A stretch of 64,000 bases of DNA from Acidobacteriaceae bacterium (GTDB lineage Bacteria > Acidobacteriota > Terriglobia > Terriglobales > Acidobacteriaceae): contig DASZBM010000010.1 of assembly GCA_035944135.1 (NCBI GenBank), positions 124,001 through 188,000 of the forward strand, in the 5' to 3' direction. Position numbers and translations under genes: made by a program. The notes beneath the pieces were generated by a model. That model worked only from the letters and a program-made list of their open reading frames with translations. It had not been told where the DNA came from and made no database searches. Within the stretch, counting starts at the first letter, position 1; every line of letters begins with the position of its first letter. This document shows, one piece after another, positions 15,699-25,447 of the stretch.

Positions 15699-18359
15699 AT
15701 GAAGAGATATCGAATTCGGCGTCTGCTGAGCGCATTCGCCGGCATCCTTGCGATTGCTGTCGCCAGTGCGGTGAGTGCGCAGAGCAACTCCGGCACATTG
15801 ACGGGCACCGTCGCCGATCCGACCGGCGCAGTCATTCCGGGCGCCACAGTCACAATCGGAAATTCCGTGAGTGGATATACGCGCACGCAAACGACCGACA
15901 GCGCGGGTCACTTCCAGTTTGTGAACGTGCCGTTCAATCCCTATCAGCTGAGTGTTTCGAGCAGCGGGTTCCAAAATTTCTCAAAGCGTGTCGATGTGAG
16001 CTCGATTGTCGCGCAGACCGTTCCGGTGACGCTGGCGATTGCGAGCTCGTCGACGACTGTGACCGTCGAAGCGCCGGTTGACCTGACCGAGCAGGATCCG
16101 AATGCGCATACGGACATCGACCGCTCAACGATTGCGGAGCTCCCGGTGGAGAGCCTCTCCTCGCAGCTCAGCTCGATCGTCACGCAGCTATCGCCTGGCG
16201 TCGCGGCTGACTCTGATGGGCAGATTCACGGGCTTGGCGATCATGGCGAGGTCTCTTTCTCGGTCGACGGGCAGCCGATCACAGATCAGCAGAGCAAGGT
16301 GTTTTCGAACCAGGTGCCCGCTGCGGCCGTGCAGTCGATGCAGGTCATCGAGGGTGCACCCCCCGCGGAGTACGGCGACAAGACGAGTCTTGTCGTGGTC
16401 GCGACGACGCGTTCGGGGCAAGGCATAACGACGCCGACAGGCGACGTCACGCTGTCGTACGGCAACTTCGGTACGAGCAATCTCGCGGCCAACGTCGCGT
16501 ACGGTGGACAGAACTGGGGCAACTTTATTTCCGCGAGTGGCCTCGAGTCCGGGCGCTTTCTCGATGCTCCTGAGTTCGCCGTTTATCACGATAAGGGCAA
16601 CGAAGAGAATCTGTTCGATCGCGTTGACCTGCAGATGAGTAAAATCAGTTCTCTGCACACGAACCTGCAGTTCACGCGCTCCTGGTTTCAGACGCCGAAC
16701 ACCTATGACACGCAATACGGCTATGTGACGCCCGGCAATTCGCTCGACGGCGTCAATACCGGGCGGACCGACCAGCGGTCGCAGATACAGACCATCGATG
16801 TTGCGCCGACGTACACGCGCACGATCGGCGACACGACTGTGCTCAACTTCGCCCCCTACCTGCGGCGCGATGCATACGACTACTACCCGAGCAATAATTT
16901 GCTGAATGATCTTGGGCCCATCCAGCAGGAGAGCGTGATGCAGCAGCGCTCGCTAATGAATGCAGGCGCGCACACGGACGTCTCTTATGTGAGCGGGGCG
17001 AACAACGTGAAGGTCGGCGCCATGTATCAGCAGACCTTCCTGCGCGAGAACGACACGCTCGGTCTGGTTGATTCAACGTTGAATGCACCGGGAAGCGCCA
17101 ACTACAACCCGGTGCTCACGCCGTATGATTTGACGCGCGGTGGAACGACCTACACTTGGCACGGGCGAACGGATGTGAAGCAGCTCGCGATGTACGGCGA
17201 AGACCAGATCACCGCCGGGCACTGGCTGATCAACGCGGGCATTCGCGGCGACATATACAACGGCCTTGCGATACAGCGCGTCGTCGAGCCGCGTTTGGGC
17301 TTTGCCTATAACCTGCCCAAGGGTGGAACGGTGCTGCGCGCATCGTACGCGCGAACGCAGGAGACACCGTTCAACGAGAACCTCGTGCTTTCGAGCAAAG
17401 GCTGCTACGACCCGGTGCTGAATGCGATCCTCAGCACGCTGGGTCCCTGCAATCCTGCGCCGTTCAACCCCGGCTTCCGCAATGAGTTCCATACCGGCGT
17501 GCAGCAGAGCATTGGGCATCACTTCGTTCTCGATGCCGAATACATCTGGAAGTACACGCATAACGGTTATGACTTCAGCGTGCTTGGCGCGACACCGATC
17601 ACGTTCCCGATCGAATGGCATAACTCGAAGATTCCAGGCTGGACGTTCAGTGGAACGCTGACGCCGGTGAAGGGATTGTCCGCGCGCGTGACGATGTCCT
17701 CAGTGGCTGCGCGGTTCTTCAATCCGCAGATCGGCGGTGTGGGCGCGACCATCGGCGCACCGGGCGGATATCCGTTCCGCATAGATCACGACGAGAAGTT
17801 CAACCAGTCGACCCACTTTGAGTACAAGATGCCCTTTAAGAAGAGCCTCTTCTACTCGTTCAACTGGCGCTTTGACTCCGGCCTGGTGGCGGGATCGGTC
17901 CCTTGCTACGGAACGACTGACCCGAACACGAATTGTGGTCAGTACTCCATGATCGTCAACGGACAGCCCGCGATTAGCCTGAGCAGCCTGACCGCGGATG
18001 AGCAATTCCAGGCGGGGCTGACCTGCAACGGAGTGAAGGCAACGCAGACGACGGCGATCCCGGGCGGCTACTGCCTGGCCTCGCAGCTCACATCGAACCT
18101 TGTGAGGATTCCCGCACCGAACACGGAGAACAACGACCACAATCCACAGCGGATTCAGCCGCGCAATCTCTTCGACATGGAATTAGGCGATGACAACATC
18201 GTCCACTTCGGACCGAACGAACGCTACAAGTTTGGCGCGAAGCTCACAGCGGTCAACCTGACGAACAAGTACGCGCTTTACAACTTCCTCTCGACGTTCT
18301 CGGGAACGCATTACGTGACACCGCGGGATGTAACGGGCGAGCTGGATTTCCGGTTCTAA
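15699..18359 (+). CDS. TonB-dependent receptor with N-terminal carboxypeptidase-regulatory domain
   Basis: 886 residues, an outer-membrane beta-barrel. After a signal peptide (to about residue 27, ...ASAVSAQS) comes a CarboxypepD_reg-like fold (GTLTGTVADPTGAVIPGATV, about 31-50, to about 115). A plug follows (VEAPVDLTEQDPN, AAVQSMQVIEGAPPAEYGDK, about 205-225) and then a long barrel with alternating aromatic strands. The final residues GELDFRF end in Phe, as barrel proteins do. Start ATG 15699 was chosen because it begins the signal peptide. It likely imports a metal complex or other TonB-coupled ligand. The His/Cys protein just upstream suggests metal, but no ligand is proven. Confidence 0.88.
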   Translation: MKRYRIRRLLSAFAGILAIAVASAVSAQSNSGTLTGTVADPTGAVIPGATVTIGNSVSGYTRTQTTDSAGHFQFVNVPFNPYQLSVSSSGFQNFSKRVDVSSIVAQTVPVTLAIASSSTTVTVEAPVDLTEQDPNAHTDIDRSTIAELPVESLSSQLSSIVTQLSPGVAADSDGQIHGLGDHGEVSFSVDGQPITDQQSKVFSNQVPAAAVQSMQVIEGAPPAEYGDKTSLVVVATTRSGQGITTPTGDVTLSYGNFGTSNLAANVAYGGQNWGNFISASGLESGRFLDAPEFAVYHDKGNEENLFDRVDLQMSKISSLHTNLQFTRSWFQTPNTYDTQYGYVTPGNSLDGVNTGRTDQRSQIQTIDVAPTYTRTIGDTTVLNFAPYLRRDAYDYYPSNNLLNDLGPIQQESVMQQRSLMNAGAHTDVSYVSGANNVKVGAMYQQTFLRENDTLGLVDSTLNAPGSANYNPVLTPYDLTRGGTTYTWHGRTDVKQLAMYGEDQITAGHWLINAGIRGDIYNGLAIQRVVEPRLGFAYNLPKGGTVLRASYARTQETPFNENLVLSSKGCYDPVLNAILSTLGPCNPAPFNPGFRNEFHTGVQQSIGHHFVLDAEYIWKYTHNGYDFSVLGATPITFPIEWHNSKIPGWTFSGTLTPVKGLSARVTMSSVAARFFNPQIGGVGATIGAPGGYPFRIDHDEKFNQSTHFEYKMPFKKSLFYSFNWRFDSGLVAGSVPCYGTTDPNTNCGQYSMIVNGQPAISLSSLTADEQFQAGLTCNGVKATQTTAIPGGYCLASQLTSNLVRIPAPNTENNDHNPQRIQPRNLFDMELGDDNIVHFGPNERYKFGAKLTAVNLTNKYALYNFLSTFSGTHYVTPRDVTGELDFRF

Positions 18360-18407
18360 GCATGGGCAGAGGCTGTCAGCAAGAGCGGGTAGGTTAAGAT
18401 CACAGTA

Positions 18408-19400
18408 ATGACAGCCTCTCCCCGCCTGCGCCTGAGAGTGGTGATCCCTGTCTTCAATGACTGGGAGTCGCTGTCTATCCTCATGCGCGCGCTGGACCGG
18501 ATTGCCGCCTCGCTCGACTGCGAGCTGATCGTCTCTGTGATTGATGACGGATCAACACAGCCAGACGATGTTTTCCGGCAGGCTGCGGCGGAGCTGGAAT
18601 TCATTGAACAGCTTGAGCTGGTGCAGCTTGCGGTGAACGTAGGACATCAGCGGGCGATCGCCATTGGCCTCTGCAGGGCGGCGGATAGCGCCGACTCTGA
18701 CGCGGTTCTCGTGATGGACTCTGACGGGGAAGATCCTCCGGAGTCGATTCCGGCGCTGCTGGAGCGGGCGCAGGGGCAACGGGAGTTCTGCATTGTGGCG
18801 CGCCGGCGGCGGCGCTCGGAGAGCCTGGCCTTCAAGGCGTCGTACGTCATCTATCGCTCGGTGTTTCGGCTGGTGACAGGCAAGGAGATACGCTTCGGGA
18901 ATTTCTCGCTGATCTCCTCCGGAAACGTGCGCCGGCTAACGATGATTCCGGATTTGTGGAACAACCTGGCCGCTGCTGTGCTTCGCTCGCGCATCCCACT
19001 TCTGCAGGTGCCGATCGATCGCGGCAAGCGCTATGCCGGCCGCTCGAAGATGAACTTCACCTCATTGATTGTGCATGGGTTCAGCGCGATCAGCGTGTAC
19101 GCAGACACGATCTTCGTGCGCTTGCTATTGATTACCGTGGTGATGACATGCCTCACGGTTCCGGCTGTGGCGCTGGTGTTGTCGCTGAGGTTATTTGTGC
19201 CCGCGCATGCGACTCCCGGATGGGCGACAACTGTGAGCTTCGGTTTGATCATCATTGTTCTGCAGGCGCTCTTCACGACGCTGACGTCGATCCTGGCGCT
19301 GTTGAACAGCCGCGTGCAGCGCCTCATGCTTCCCATCGTGGACTATAAGCCCTACGTGAGAGACGTTGAGGTGCTGATCTCATCGAGGAGCATCGCCTGA
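18408..19400 (+). CDS. GT2 glycosyltransferase with C-terminal membrane helices (DPM1/GtrB-like)
   Basis: 330 residues. The GT-A core has VVIPVFNDWESL (about 10), SVIDDGSTQ (about 43), NVGHQRAIAIGL (about 77) and the metal site VMDSDGEDPPE (about 102). Two hydrophobic helices lie near the C-terminus (about 235-265 and 280-305). This architecture is typical of polyprenyl-phosphate mannosyl/glucosyl transferases, which charge a lipid carrier on the cytoplasmic face. The next gene encodes a polytopic glycosyltransferase that could use that lipid-linked sugar. Its TGA overlaps the possible CTG start of that gene. Confidence 0.88.
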   Translation: MTASPRLRLRVVIPVFNDWESLSILMRALDRIAASLDCELIVSVIDDGSTQPDDVFRQAAAELEFIEQLELVQLAVNVGHQRAIAIGLCRAADSADSDAVLVMDSDGEDPPESIPALLERAQGQREFCIVARRRRRSESLAFKASYVIYRSVFRLVTGKEIRFGNFSLISSGNVRRLTMIPDLWNNLAAAVLRSRIPLLQVPIDRGKRYAGRSKMNFTSLIVHGFSAISVYADTIFVRLLLITVVMTCLTVPAVALVLSLRLFVPAHATPGWATTVSFGLIIIVLQALFTTLTSILALLNSRVQRLMLPIVDYKPYVRDVEVLISSRSIA

Positions 19401-19471
19401 TCACCACCCAAGACAAGCTGCGCCATACCGAGCGTGAGACGCGAGCGCCCGGAGCAAATCGGTGGGACGGT

Positions 19472-21166
19472 TTGTTGTGCAGCCTCGTCGTGCTGGCCGC
19501 GATTCTGATCTCGCGGCCGTTTGTGGAGATGGGGCTGATCGACGACTTCTCCTATGTGAAGACGGCCTTCATCTTTGCGCACACCGGGCACTTCGTATTC
19601 AACGGCTGGGCGACTGCGATGCTGGGCGCGCAGATCGTTTGGGCCGCTCCGTTCATAAAGCTGCTCGGCGATAGCTTCTTCGCTACGAGGGTGTCAACGG
19701 TCGTTCTGGCCACGTTATGCGTGTGGGTCACGCATGCCGTATTTCGGCGCGTGGGACTTGAGCGCGGGCCCGCAGCGCTGGGTGCGCTGACGCTTGGATT
19801 GTCGCCTCTGTTTGTGCCAATGGCCGTAAGCTTCATGACGGACATCAGCGGGCTCATCGCAATCGTTGCCTGCATTTACTGCTGTTTGCGGGCGATGGAA
19901 TCGAGCAACACAAGAGCTGTGCTCTCGTGGCTGGTGTTGGCTGAGATCGTCGGTCTGCTCGGTGGAACGACGCGGCAGATCGCATGGGTGACGGTCCTGG
20001 CGATGGTGCCGTCCGCCGCATGGATCCTGCGCAGACGGCGTGGCGTGTTGTTGTTGGGAGTGGCGCTTTGGCTGGTGAGCGTTGCGTTCATCGGCGCGTG
20101 CATGTGGTGGTTCAAGCACCAGCCGTTCAATGTTCCGGAGCTCCTGATTCAGCACCGGCTTCGCTGGCGGGATGCTCGTGAGCTGGCAGGCACGCTGCTC
20201 GCAGCGCTGCTGTGCCTCTGCCTCGTGTTGATGCCTGCGCTTGCCGCGGGATCGGTTGCGCTGAGGCGGATGAAGTGGTGGCAGTTGGCGCTTCTGCTTG
20301 CGGGTTCCATCGTCGCCGTTTTAGTCTGCCGCTTTATTACGTACCATCTCACCGAGAAGGGTCTTCTGCCCTGGACCGGAGACATCATAGACAAGCTCGA
20401 TGTGTTCGATTCTCCGAACGCCTGGCTGCTCGGTGTCGCGCCGACCACGCTTGGCGTAACAGGTAGAGCGATCGGCTCGGCGATCGTACTTTTCACGACG
20501 GCCCTTTTTGTTGTCGCGCTCTACAAAACAAGGGGAAGCGTACGCAGTGGTGCCGCGCATCGGCACTCGTGGCGGGACCTGATTACGCTGTTTGCGCCGT
20601 TCACGGCCGCGTATCTTGCGCTTCTCATTCCGCGTGGAATCTGGGCCATGGTTATCGACCGGTATTTGCTGCCGTTGATCGTGATTGCACTGATTTTCCT
20701 GCTGAGGCTCTACCAGGAGCGTGTCTCATCCACGTTGCCTTGGACCAGCTGGGTTGTTCTGTTCATCCTTGGCGCGTTTACGGTTCTCGGAACACACGAC
20801 TGGATCGCCAGCCATCGGGCGAGATTGCAGGCGGTTCAACAACTCGAGCGCGCAGGGATACCGCGGTCAAAGATCGAAGCCGGATATGAGTTCGACGGGA
20901 TGACGCAGATTGACTTGCGCGGCGTGGTGATCGATCCTCGAGTGCACTATCCGCCATCGGTGGACACGCGGCCCTATCGGCCGGCTGGCGTGCCTCCACA
21001 ATGCAAGGCCCTGTTCAATCCACACACACCTGCTGTGCACCCGGAGCTGTTTCTCGCCTACGAACAGGTTCCGTGCCTTGGGCCGTCGAGGTTCGATGCG
21101 GTTTCGTATCGCGGGTGGATGCCGCCGTTCCATCGCGAGATTCTGATTCTGCAGCGCGTCCAGTAA
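19472..21166 (+). CDS. Polytopic glycosyltransferase, GT39/ArnT-like membrane protein
   Basis: About 564 residues with some ten to twelve hydrophobic segments. After the first helix comes an acidic pair, GLIDDFSYVKTA, in the position of the catalytic Asp of GT-C lipid-linked-sugar transferases. The C-terminal ~100 residues are a soluble periplasmic tail. The start is unclear: TTG 19472 begins inside the first helix, while the frame stays open back past 19397. There, CTG follows a GAGGAG by six bases and overlaps the previous stop (CTGA). A non-ATG upstream start is therefore possible and would give a normal charged N-terminus. Acceptor unknown. Confidence 0.75.
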   Translation: MLCSLVVLAAILISRPFVEMGLIDDFSYVKTAFIFAHTGHFVFNGWATAMLGAQIVWAAPFIKLLGDSFFATRVSTVVLATLCVWVTHAVFRRVGLERGPAALGALTLGLSPLFVPMAVSFMTDISGLIAIVACIYCCLRAMESSNTRAVLSWLVLAEIVGLLGGTTRQIAWVTVLAMVPSAAWILRRRRGVLLLGVALWLVSVAFIGACMWWFKHQPFNVPELLIQHRLRWRDARELAGTLLAALLCLCLVLMPALAAGSVALRRMKWWQLALLLAGSIVAVLVCRFITYHLTEKGLLPWTGDIIDKLDVFDSPNAWLLGVAPTTLGVTGRAIGSAIVLFTTALFVVALYKTRGSVRSGAAHRHSWRDLITLFAPFTAAYLALLIPRGIWAMVIDRYLLPLIVIALIFLLRLYQERVSSTLPWTSWVVLFILGAFTVLGTHDWIASHRARLQAVQQLERAGIPRSKIEAGYEFDGMTQIDLRGVVIDPRVHYPPSVDTRPYRPAGVPPQCKALFNPHTPAVHPELFLAYEQVPCLGPSRFDAVSYRGWMPPFHREILILQRVQ

Positions 21167-21172
21167 CTGCGT

Positions 21173-22705
21173 CTATTTGCGCTTCCAGCGGACTCCATCC
21201 TTTGAGTCCTCGAGGATGATGCCTTTCTCTAGGAGCTCATTGCGGATCGCATCGGCACGCGCAAAATTGCGTTGCCGCTTGGCCTGCGTGCGCTCGTCGA
21301 CGAGAGCCTGGATCTGCTCCTCTGTCAGGCTTCCGCCGCCGAACTGGGAAATGACCGCAGGGTCCGCTTCACTGAGCCGACCTTCTGCCTCAGCCCATGC
21401 CAGCGCCTTGCGGGTGAGTTCTGCGTCGCGGTCTTCGAGCACGGCAAAGATGGCATCGAACTTCGCCATAATCGCGAGCGTAGCCTGCGCGTCGGCAGCC
21501 GTGAGCCTGTTCTGATCAGCGGCCGCGTTCACCGCGCGAAGAACATCGAAGATCGCCGCGCGCGCCTCGGCCGTATTCAGATCGTTGGCAAGTGCGGCGA
21601 GAAACTTTTCGTCGCCAAGCCGAATAGCGTCGGCGGTTTGCGCGTCGCCGGTAGCGTCGGGCCAGTGGCCATCGCGTATGCGCGCGTGGAACGTCCGCAG
21701 GCGTTCAATAGCATTTGTCGATTCACGCAGGCCGTCAAAGGTGAAGTTGAGCTGGTGACGGTACGGCACGCTGAGCAGGAGGAAACGAATCGCCGACGCG
21801 CGATAGCCCTTCAGCAGAAGGTCGCGAAGCGTGTAGAAGTTGCCTTCCGACTTCGACATCTTGCGGCCTTCCACGAGGAGAAAGCGCACGTGAAACCAGT
21901 GCCGCGCGAAGCACTTGTGTGTCGCAGACTCACTCTGTGCGATCTCATTCTCGTGGTGCGGGAACATGAGGTCTTCGCCACCGGCGTGCAGGTCGAACGA
22001 GTCGCCGAGAAACTTCATCGCCATGGCGGAGCACTCGATGTGCCAGCCCGGCCGGCCATCGCCGAGCGACGTCTGCCACGAGGTCTCGCCGGGTTTCGTC
22101 GCCTTCCACAGAGCGAAATCGCGCGCCGCGTCCTTGTCGTATTCGTCGACATCAACCCGAGCGCCGTCTTCGATGCCTTCGAAGTCCTTCTTCGAGAGCT
22201 TGCCGTACTCCGGAAAACGCGCGATGCGGAAATACCACGAACCGTCCTCAGCGCGATAAGCGATGTCCTCGGCGGCCAGGCGCTCGATGAGCGCGACCAT
22301 GTCGTCGATGTTTTCAGTAGCGCGGGCAATTCCTTCGGGCCGCTCAACGCCAAGCGCTTCCATGTCCTCGAAGAACGCCTTCTCAAACTTGGCTGTGTAC
22401 TCGCCAATCGGCATTTGCGCGGCGGCAGCATTGCGGATGATCTTGTCGTCAACATCCGTGACGTTCATGATGTGACGCAGCTTCAGCCCGAACAGGCGCG
22501 CGACGCGGCGCAGAACATCCACGTGCACGAACGTGCGAAAGTTGCCGATGTGACCGTAGTCATAGACCGTCGGGCCGCAGCAATAGAAGCGGAATGCATC
22601 GCCATCAGCGGCGTAGAGAGGCTCGACCTGTCCGGAGAGAGTGTTGAAAAGTTGAAGGGCCACGCGCAAATCGGGTGCCTCGGGATGCTGCTTGCTGTCT
22701 CGCAC
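21173..22705 (-). CDS. cysS: Cysteinyl-tRNA synthetase
   Basis: Charges tRNA-Cys; class I, zinc-dependent. 510 residues from GTG 22705 (AAAGAGG upstream); a GTG at 22663 is an alternative. Motifs: YCCGPTVYDYGHIGN (about 41-55, first zinc Cys plus HIGH), NVTDVDDKI, GWHIECSAM with a further zinc Cys, GGEDLMFPHHENE (zinc His), and the KMSKS loop (RKMSKSEGN, about 281-289). The C-terminal anticodon-binding helix bundle and the RNFARADAIRNEL segment are present. Its start lies 64 bases after the tsaD stop, so both may be transcribed together. Confidence 0.95.
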   Translation of the reverse strand: MRDSKQHPEAPDLRVALQLFNTLSGQVEPLYAADGDAFRFYCCGPTVYDYGHIGNFRTFVHVDVLRRVARLFGLKLRHIMNVTDVDDKIIRNAAAAQMPIGEYTAKFEKAFFEDMEALGVERPEGIARATENIDDMVALIERLAAEDIAYRAEDGSWYFRIARFPEYGKLSKKDFEGIEDGARVDVDEYDKDAARDFALWKATKPGETSWQTSLGDGRPGWHIECSAMAMKFLGDSFDLHAGGEDLMFPHHENEIAQSESATHKCFARHWFHVRFLLVEGRKMSKSEGNFYTLRDLLLKGYRASAIRFLLLSVPYRHQLNFTFDGLRESTNAIERLRTFHARIRDGHWPDATGDAQTADAIRLGDEKFLAALANDLNTAEARAAIFDVLRAVNAAADQNRLTAADAQATLAIMAKFDAIFAVLEDRDAELTRKALAWAEAEGRLSEADPAVISQFGGGSLTEEQIQALVDERTQAKRQRNFARADAIRNELLEKGIILEDSKDGVRWKRK

Positions 22706-22769
22706 CCGAAGGCCTCTTTCGATGTAAGTTGCTCTAACGATTCTAGCTGAGCGCGTGCCAGAACGCGTC

Positions 22770-23966
22770 TCAACCCAGGCGAAGCTGCGGCGTGGGCTCC
22801 AGTGTGTCCTCTGCGAACTGCCCGGCGAGCAGCTTGGGCCATGCCGCGGCAGCAATCATCGCGGCGTTGTCGGTGGATAGCGCAATGGAAGGAAACTCCA
22901 CGGGCAGCGAGATTCGCGCCGCTGCTTCCGTTAGCCGGCGGCGCAACTCGCGGTTCGCGGCGACGCCTCCGCTCACGATCAGCGCACGCGCGCCAAAGTG
23001 CTCGGCAGCAGCCATCGTCGTCCGGGTCAGATAGCCCGTCACACTCGACTGGAAACTGGCGATCAAATCAAGTGTTTGCGCATCAAGATGCTCTAGCGCC
23101 TTGTTGCGGGCCTGCTCATTGCCTGGCTTGGCAGTGAAGATGCCCGCCGCGCGCAGGTTGCTCTCGCGCTTTGCGATGCGCGGACGCATCTCCTGCAACT
23201 CCACATAACGCCGCACAGCAGTCTTTATCCCGCTGAAGGAAAGATCGAACCGCCGGACATCGGTGTGGGGAGAAACGATTTCTCGTGCCAGCTTCACCGC
23301 AGTTCGCCCGCTCGATTTCTGCTTGATCTGCGCGAACGAGAACGGGACCGCTGTGGGATCGCCGTGCGCCGACAGCGCATCCATCCACGGGCCGCCTGGA
23401 TACGGCAGGCCGAGCAGCTTCGCGACCTTGTCATAGGCTTCGCCCGCTGCATCGTCGAGCGTCTTCCCCACATTGCGATACTTCCAGGTTCCATCGTGCG
23501 TGCGATCAGCCAGGTACAGGTGCGTGTGTCCGCCGGAGACAACGAGCGCGAGCAGCGGCGCCGCCGCCGACAAGGATTCTTCAGCCTGCATCAGCACGGC
23601 GTGAATATGCCCTTCGAGATGGTTCACTCCAATCAGCGGACGATCGGCCGCCAGCGAGACGGCTTTCGCAAACGTTATGCCGACCAGCAGTGCGCCTGCG
23701 AGTCCCGGGCCTTCGGTTACTGCAACTGCATCAAGCTGCTCATAACCAACACCCGCGCGGTGCATCGCCTCGCGCACAACGGGAACGATGGCGCGCAGGT
23801 GTTCGCGGCTCGCCAGCTCAGGAACCACGCCGCCATAGTCGGCATGCACAAGCTGCGAGGCGACAACATTCGCGAGCGCCTCACGGCCATTGCGCACAAC
23901 GGCCGCGGAGGTCTCATCGCATGAGCTTTCGATTCCGAGAATCAGACCGTCACGCACCCTTTCCAT
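22770..23966 (-). CDS. tsaD: tRNA N6-threonylcarbamoyladenosine transferase TsaD
   Basis: Transfers the threonylcarbamoyl group to A37 of ANN-decoding tRNAs, with TsaB and TsaE. Motifs: LGIESSCDETSAAVV at about 9-23, SREHLRAIVPVV, the metal site NHLEGHIHA with His at about 116 and 120, SGGHTHLYL, and the C-terminal ALIVSGGVAANRELR. At 398 residues it is longer than the usual ~340. The extra ~45-50 residues sit after SFSGIKTAVRRYV, a polar stretch ending KALEHLDAQT. ATG 23966 was chosen because the family motif starts eight residues later. It is divergent from cca with a 74-base shared spacer. Confidence 0.95.
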   Translation of the reverse strand: MERVRDGLILGIESSCDETSAAVVRNGREALANVVASQLVHADYGGVVPELASREHLRAIVPVVREAMHRAGVGYEQLDAVAVTEGPGLAGALLVGITFAKAVSLAADRPLIGVNHLEGHIHAVLMQAEESLSAAAPLLALVVSGGHTHLYLADRTHDGTWKYRNVGKTLDDAAGEAYDKVAKLLGLPYPGGPWMDALSAHGDPTAVPFSFAQIKQKSSGRTAVKLAREIVSPHTDVRRFDLSFSGIKTAVRRYVELQEMRPRIAKRESNLRAAGIFTAKPGNEQARNKALEHLDAQTLDLIASFQSSVTGYLTRTTMAAAEHFGARALIVSGGVAANRELRRRLTEAAARISLPVEFPSIALSTDNAAMIAAAAWPKLLAGQFAEDTLEPTPQLRLG

Positions 23967-24040
23967 CGTACAAGCGCCCGCGGCTACGACAGATCGCCGG
24001 CGGCGGTGATACGTTGGCTCAGGACGCGCATCCAAAGCAC

Positions 24041-25447
24041 ATGGCTCGCCTCAACATCCCGGAGTACCGCGCCGCGCTCGCGATTGCGCAGCGGCTGCGC
24101 GAGCTCGGCTATGCGGCGTACTTTGCCGGCGGTTGCGTGCGCGATCTTCTGCTGGATCGAACTCCGCAGGACTTCGATGTCGCGACCTCAGCGACTCCGG
24201 AGGTCGTGCAGGCGACGTTCCCGCGAACCGAGTCTGTCGGCGCGCACTTCGGCGTGATCCTGGTCATCGACGAGCTGGACGGGAAGCGCACCGCGACTGA
24301 AGTTGCAACCTTCCGCAGCGACGGCGCGTACTCGGATGGCCGGCGCCCCGACGCAGTTCGGTTCTCCACCGATCCTGCGGAAGATGTGCAGCGCCGCGAC
24401 TTCACGATCAATGGTTTGCTGCTCGATTCGGTGGCGTTTGAGCGCGGCGATTCGCTGGCTGATTGCATCTTCGATGTTGTCGGCGGTCAGGAAGATCTCA
24501 GGGCCGGCATCATCCGCGCAATCCGCGAACCATCGTTACGTTTCGCTGAGGACAAGCTGCGCATGCTGCGCGCTGTACGTTTCGCCGCAAGATTGCACTT
24601 CACCATCGAACCGCGCACATTCAGCGCGATTCAACAGCAGGCGGATTCGATTCATCAGGTCTCGTGTGAGCGCATCCGCGATGAACTGACGAAGATCCTT
24701 ACAGAAGGTGCGGCGCGGCGCGGGTTTGAACTACTGGATGAAACTGGCTTGCTGGAGCATGTGTTGCCGGAAGTTACGCGGCTCAAGGGCGTGGAGCAAC
24801 CGCCGCAGTACCATCCTGAAGGCGATGTCTGGGTGCACACGCTGATGCTGCTCGAGCACCTGCCGGCGGGTGCAAGCTGCACGTTGGCATGGGGCATGCT
24901 GCTGCACGATATCGGCAAGCCTGCCACGTTTACTCCGCCCGATCCAGCGCGGCCAGGAGATCGCATCCGCTTCAACGGGCACGTGGATGTCGGCGTCGCC
25001 ATCGCGCGAAAGATTCTCACGCGAATGCGCTTCTCGAATGAAGAGTGTGCGCAGATCCTTGCGCTCATCAAGCACCATATGCAGTTTGGTGATGTGCAGA
25101 AGATGAAGCAGTCCACACTGAAGCGGTTTCTTCGGCTGCCGCGATTTGATGAGCACCTCGCACTGCATTATGCGGACGTGATGAGCTCGCATGGATTGCT
25201 CGGGATGTATGACTACGCGAAGGAGAATTATGAGCAGCTTGGTGAGGATGAGATTCGGCCACGCCTACTGCTAACCGGCGAGGATCTGATCGCTGCGGGG
25301 TACAGTCCAGGGCCGAAGTTTCGCGAGATGCTGACGACCGCCGAGGATGCACAGCTTGAGCGTTCAGTCAGGACGCGGGAGGAAGCGCTGCAGCTAATTC
25401 GCGAACGGTACGGTGTGCCGCAAATCGCAGAGCAGCTGAGATCTTGA
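24041..25447 (+). CDS. cca: CCA tRNA nucleotidyltransferase with HD domain
   Basis: Adds or repairs the 3' CCA of tRNA. 468 residues. The class II nucleotidyltransferase head has GGCVRDLLLDRTPQDFDVATS (about 28-48) with the catalytic DFD. RRDFTINGLLLD follows at about 120, and the FAEDKLRMLRAVRFA helix at about 168. An HD domain follows (VWVHTLMLLEHL about 265, LLHDIGKPATF about 287), which gives phosphohydrolase activity in some long forms. The ATG 24041 is the family start. Its TGA overlaps the ATG of the amine oxidase gene by one base (TGATG). Confidence 0.93.
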   Translation: MARLNIPEYRAALAIAQRLRELGYAAYFAGGCVRDLLLDRTPQDFDVATSATPEVVQATFPRTESVGAHFGVILVIDELDGKRTATEVATFRSDGAYSDGRRPDAVRFSTDPAEDVQRRDFTINGLLLDSVAFERGDSLADCIFDVVGGQEDLRAGIIRAIREPSLRFAEDKLRMLRAVRFAARLHFTIEPRTFSAIQQQADSIHQVSCERIRDELTKILTEGAARRGFELLDETGLLEHVLPEVTRLKGVEQPPQYHPEGDVWVHTLMLLEHLPAGASCTLAWGMLLHDIGKPATFTPPDPARPGDRIRFNGHVDVGVAIARKILTRMRFSNEECAQILALIKHHMQFGDVQKMKQSTLKRFLRLPRFDEHLALHYADVMSSHGLLGMYDYAKENYEQLGEDEIRPRLLLTGEDLIAAGYSPGPKFREMLTTAEDAQLERSVRTREEALQLIRERYGVPQIAEQLRS

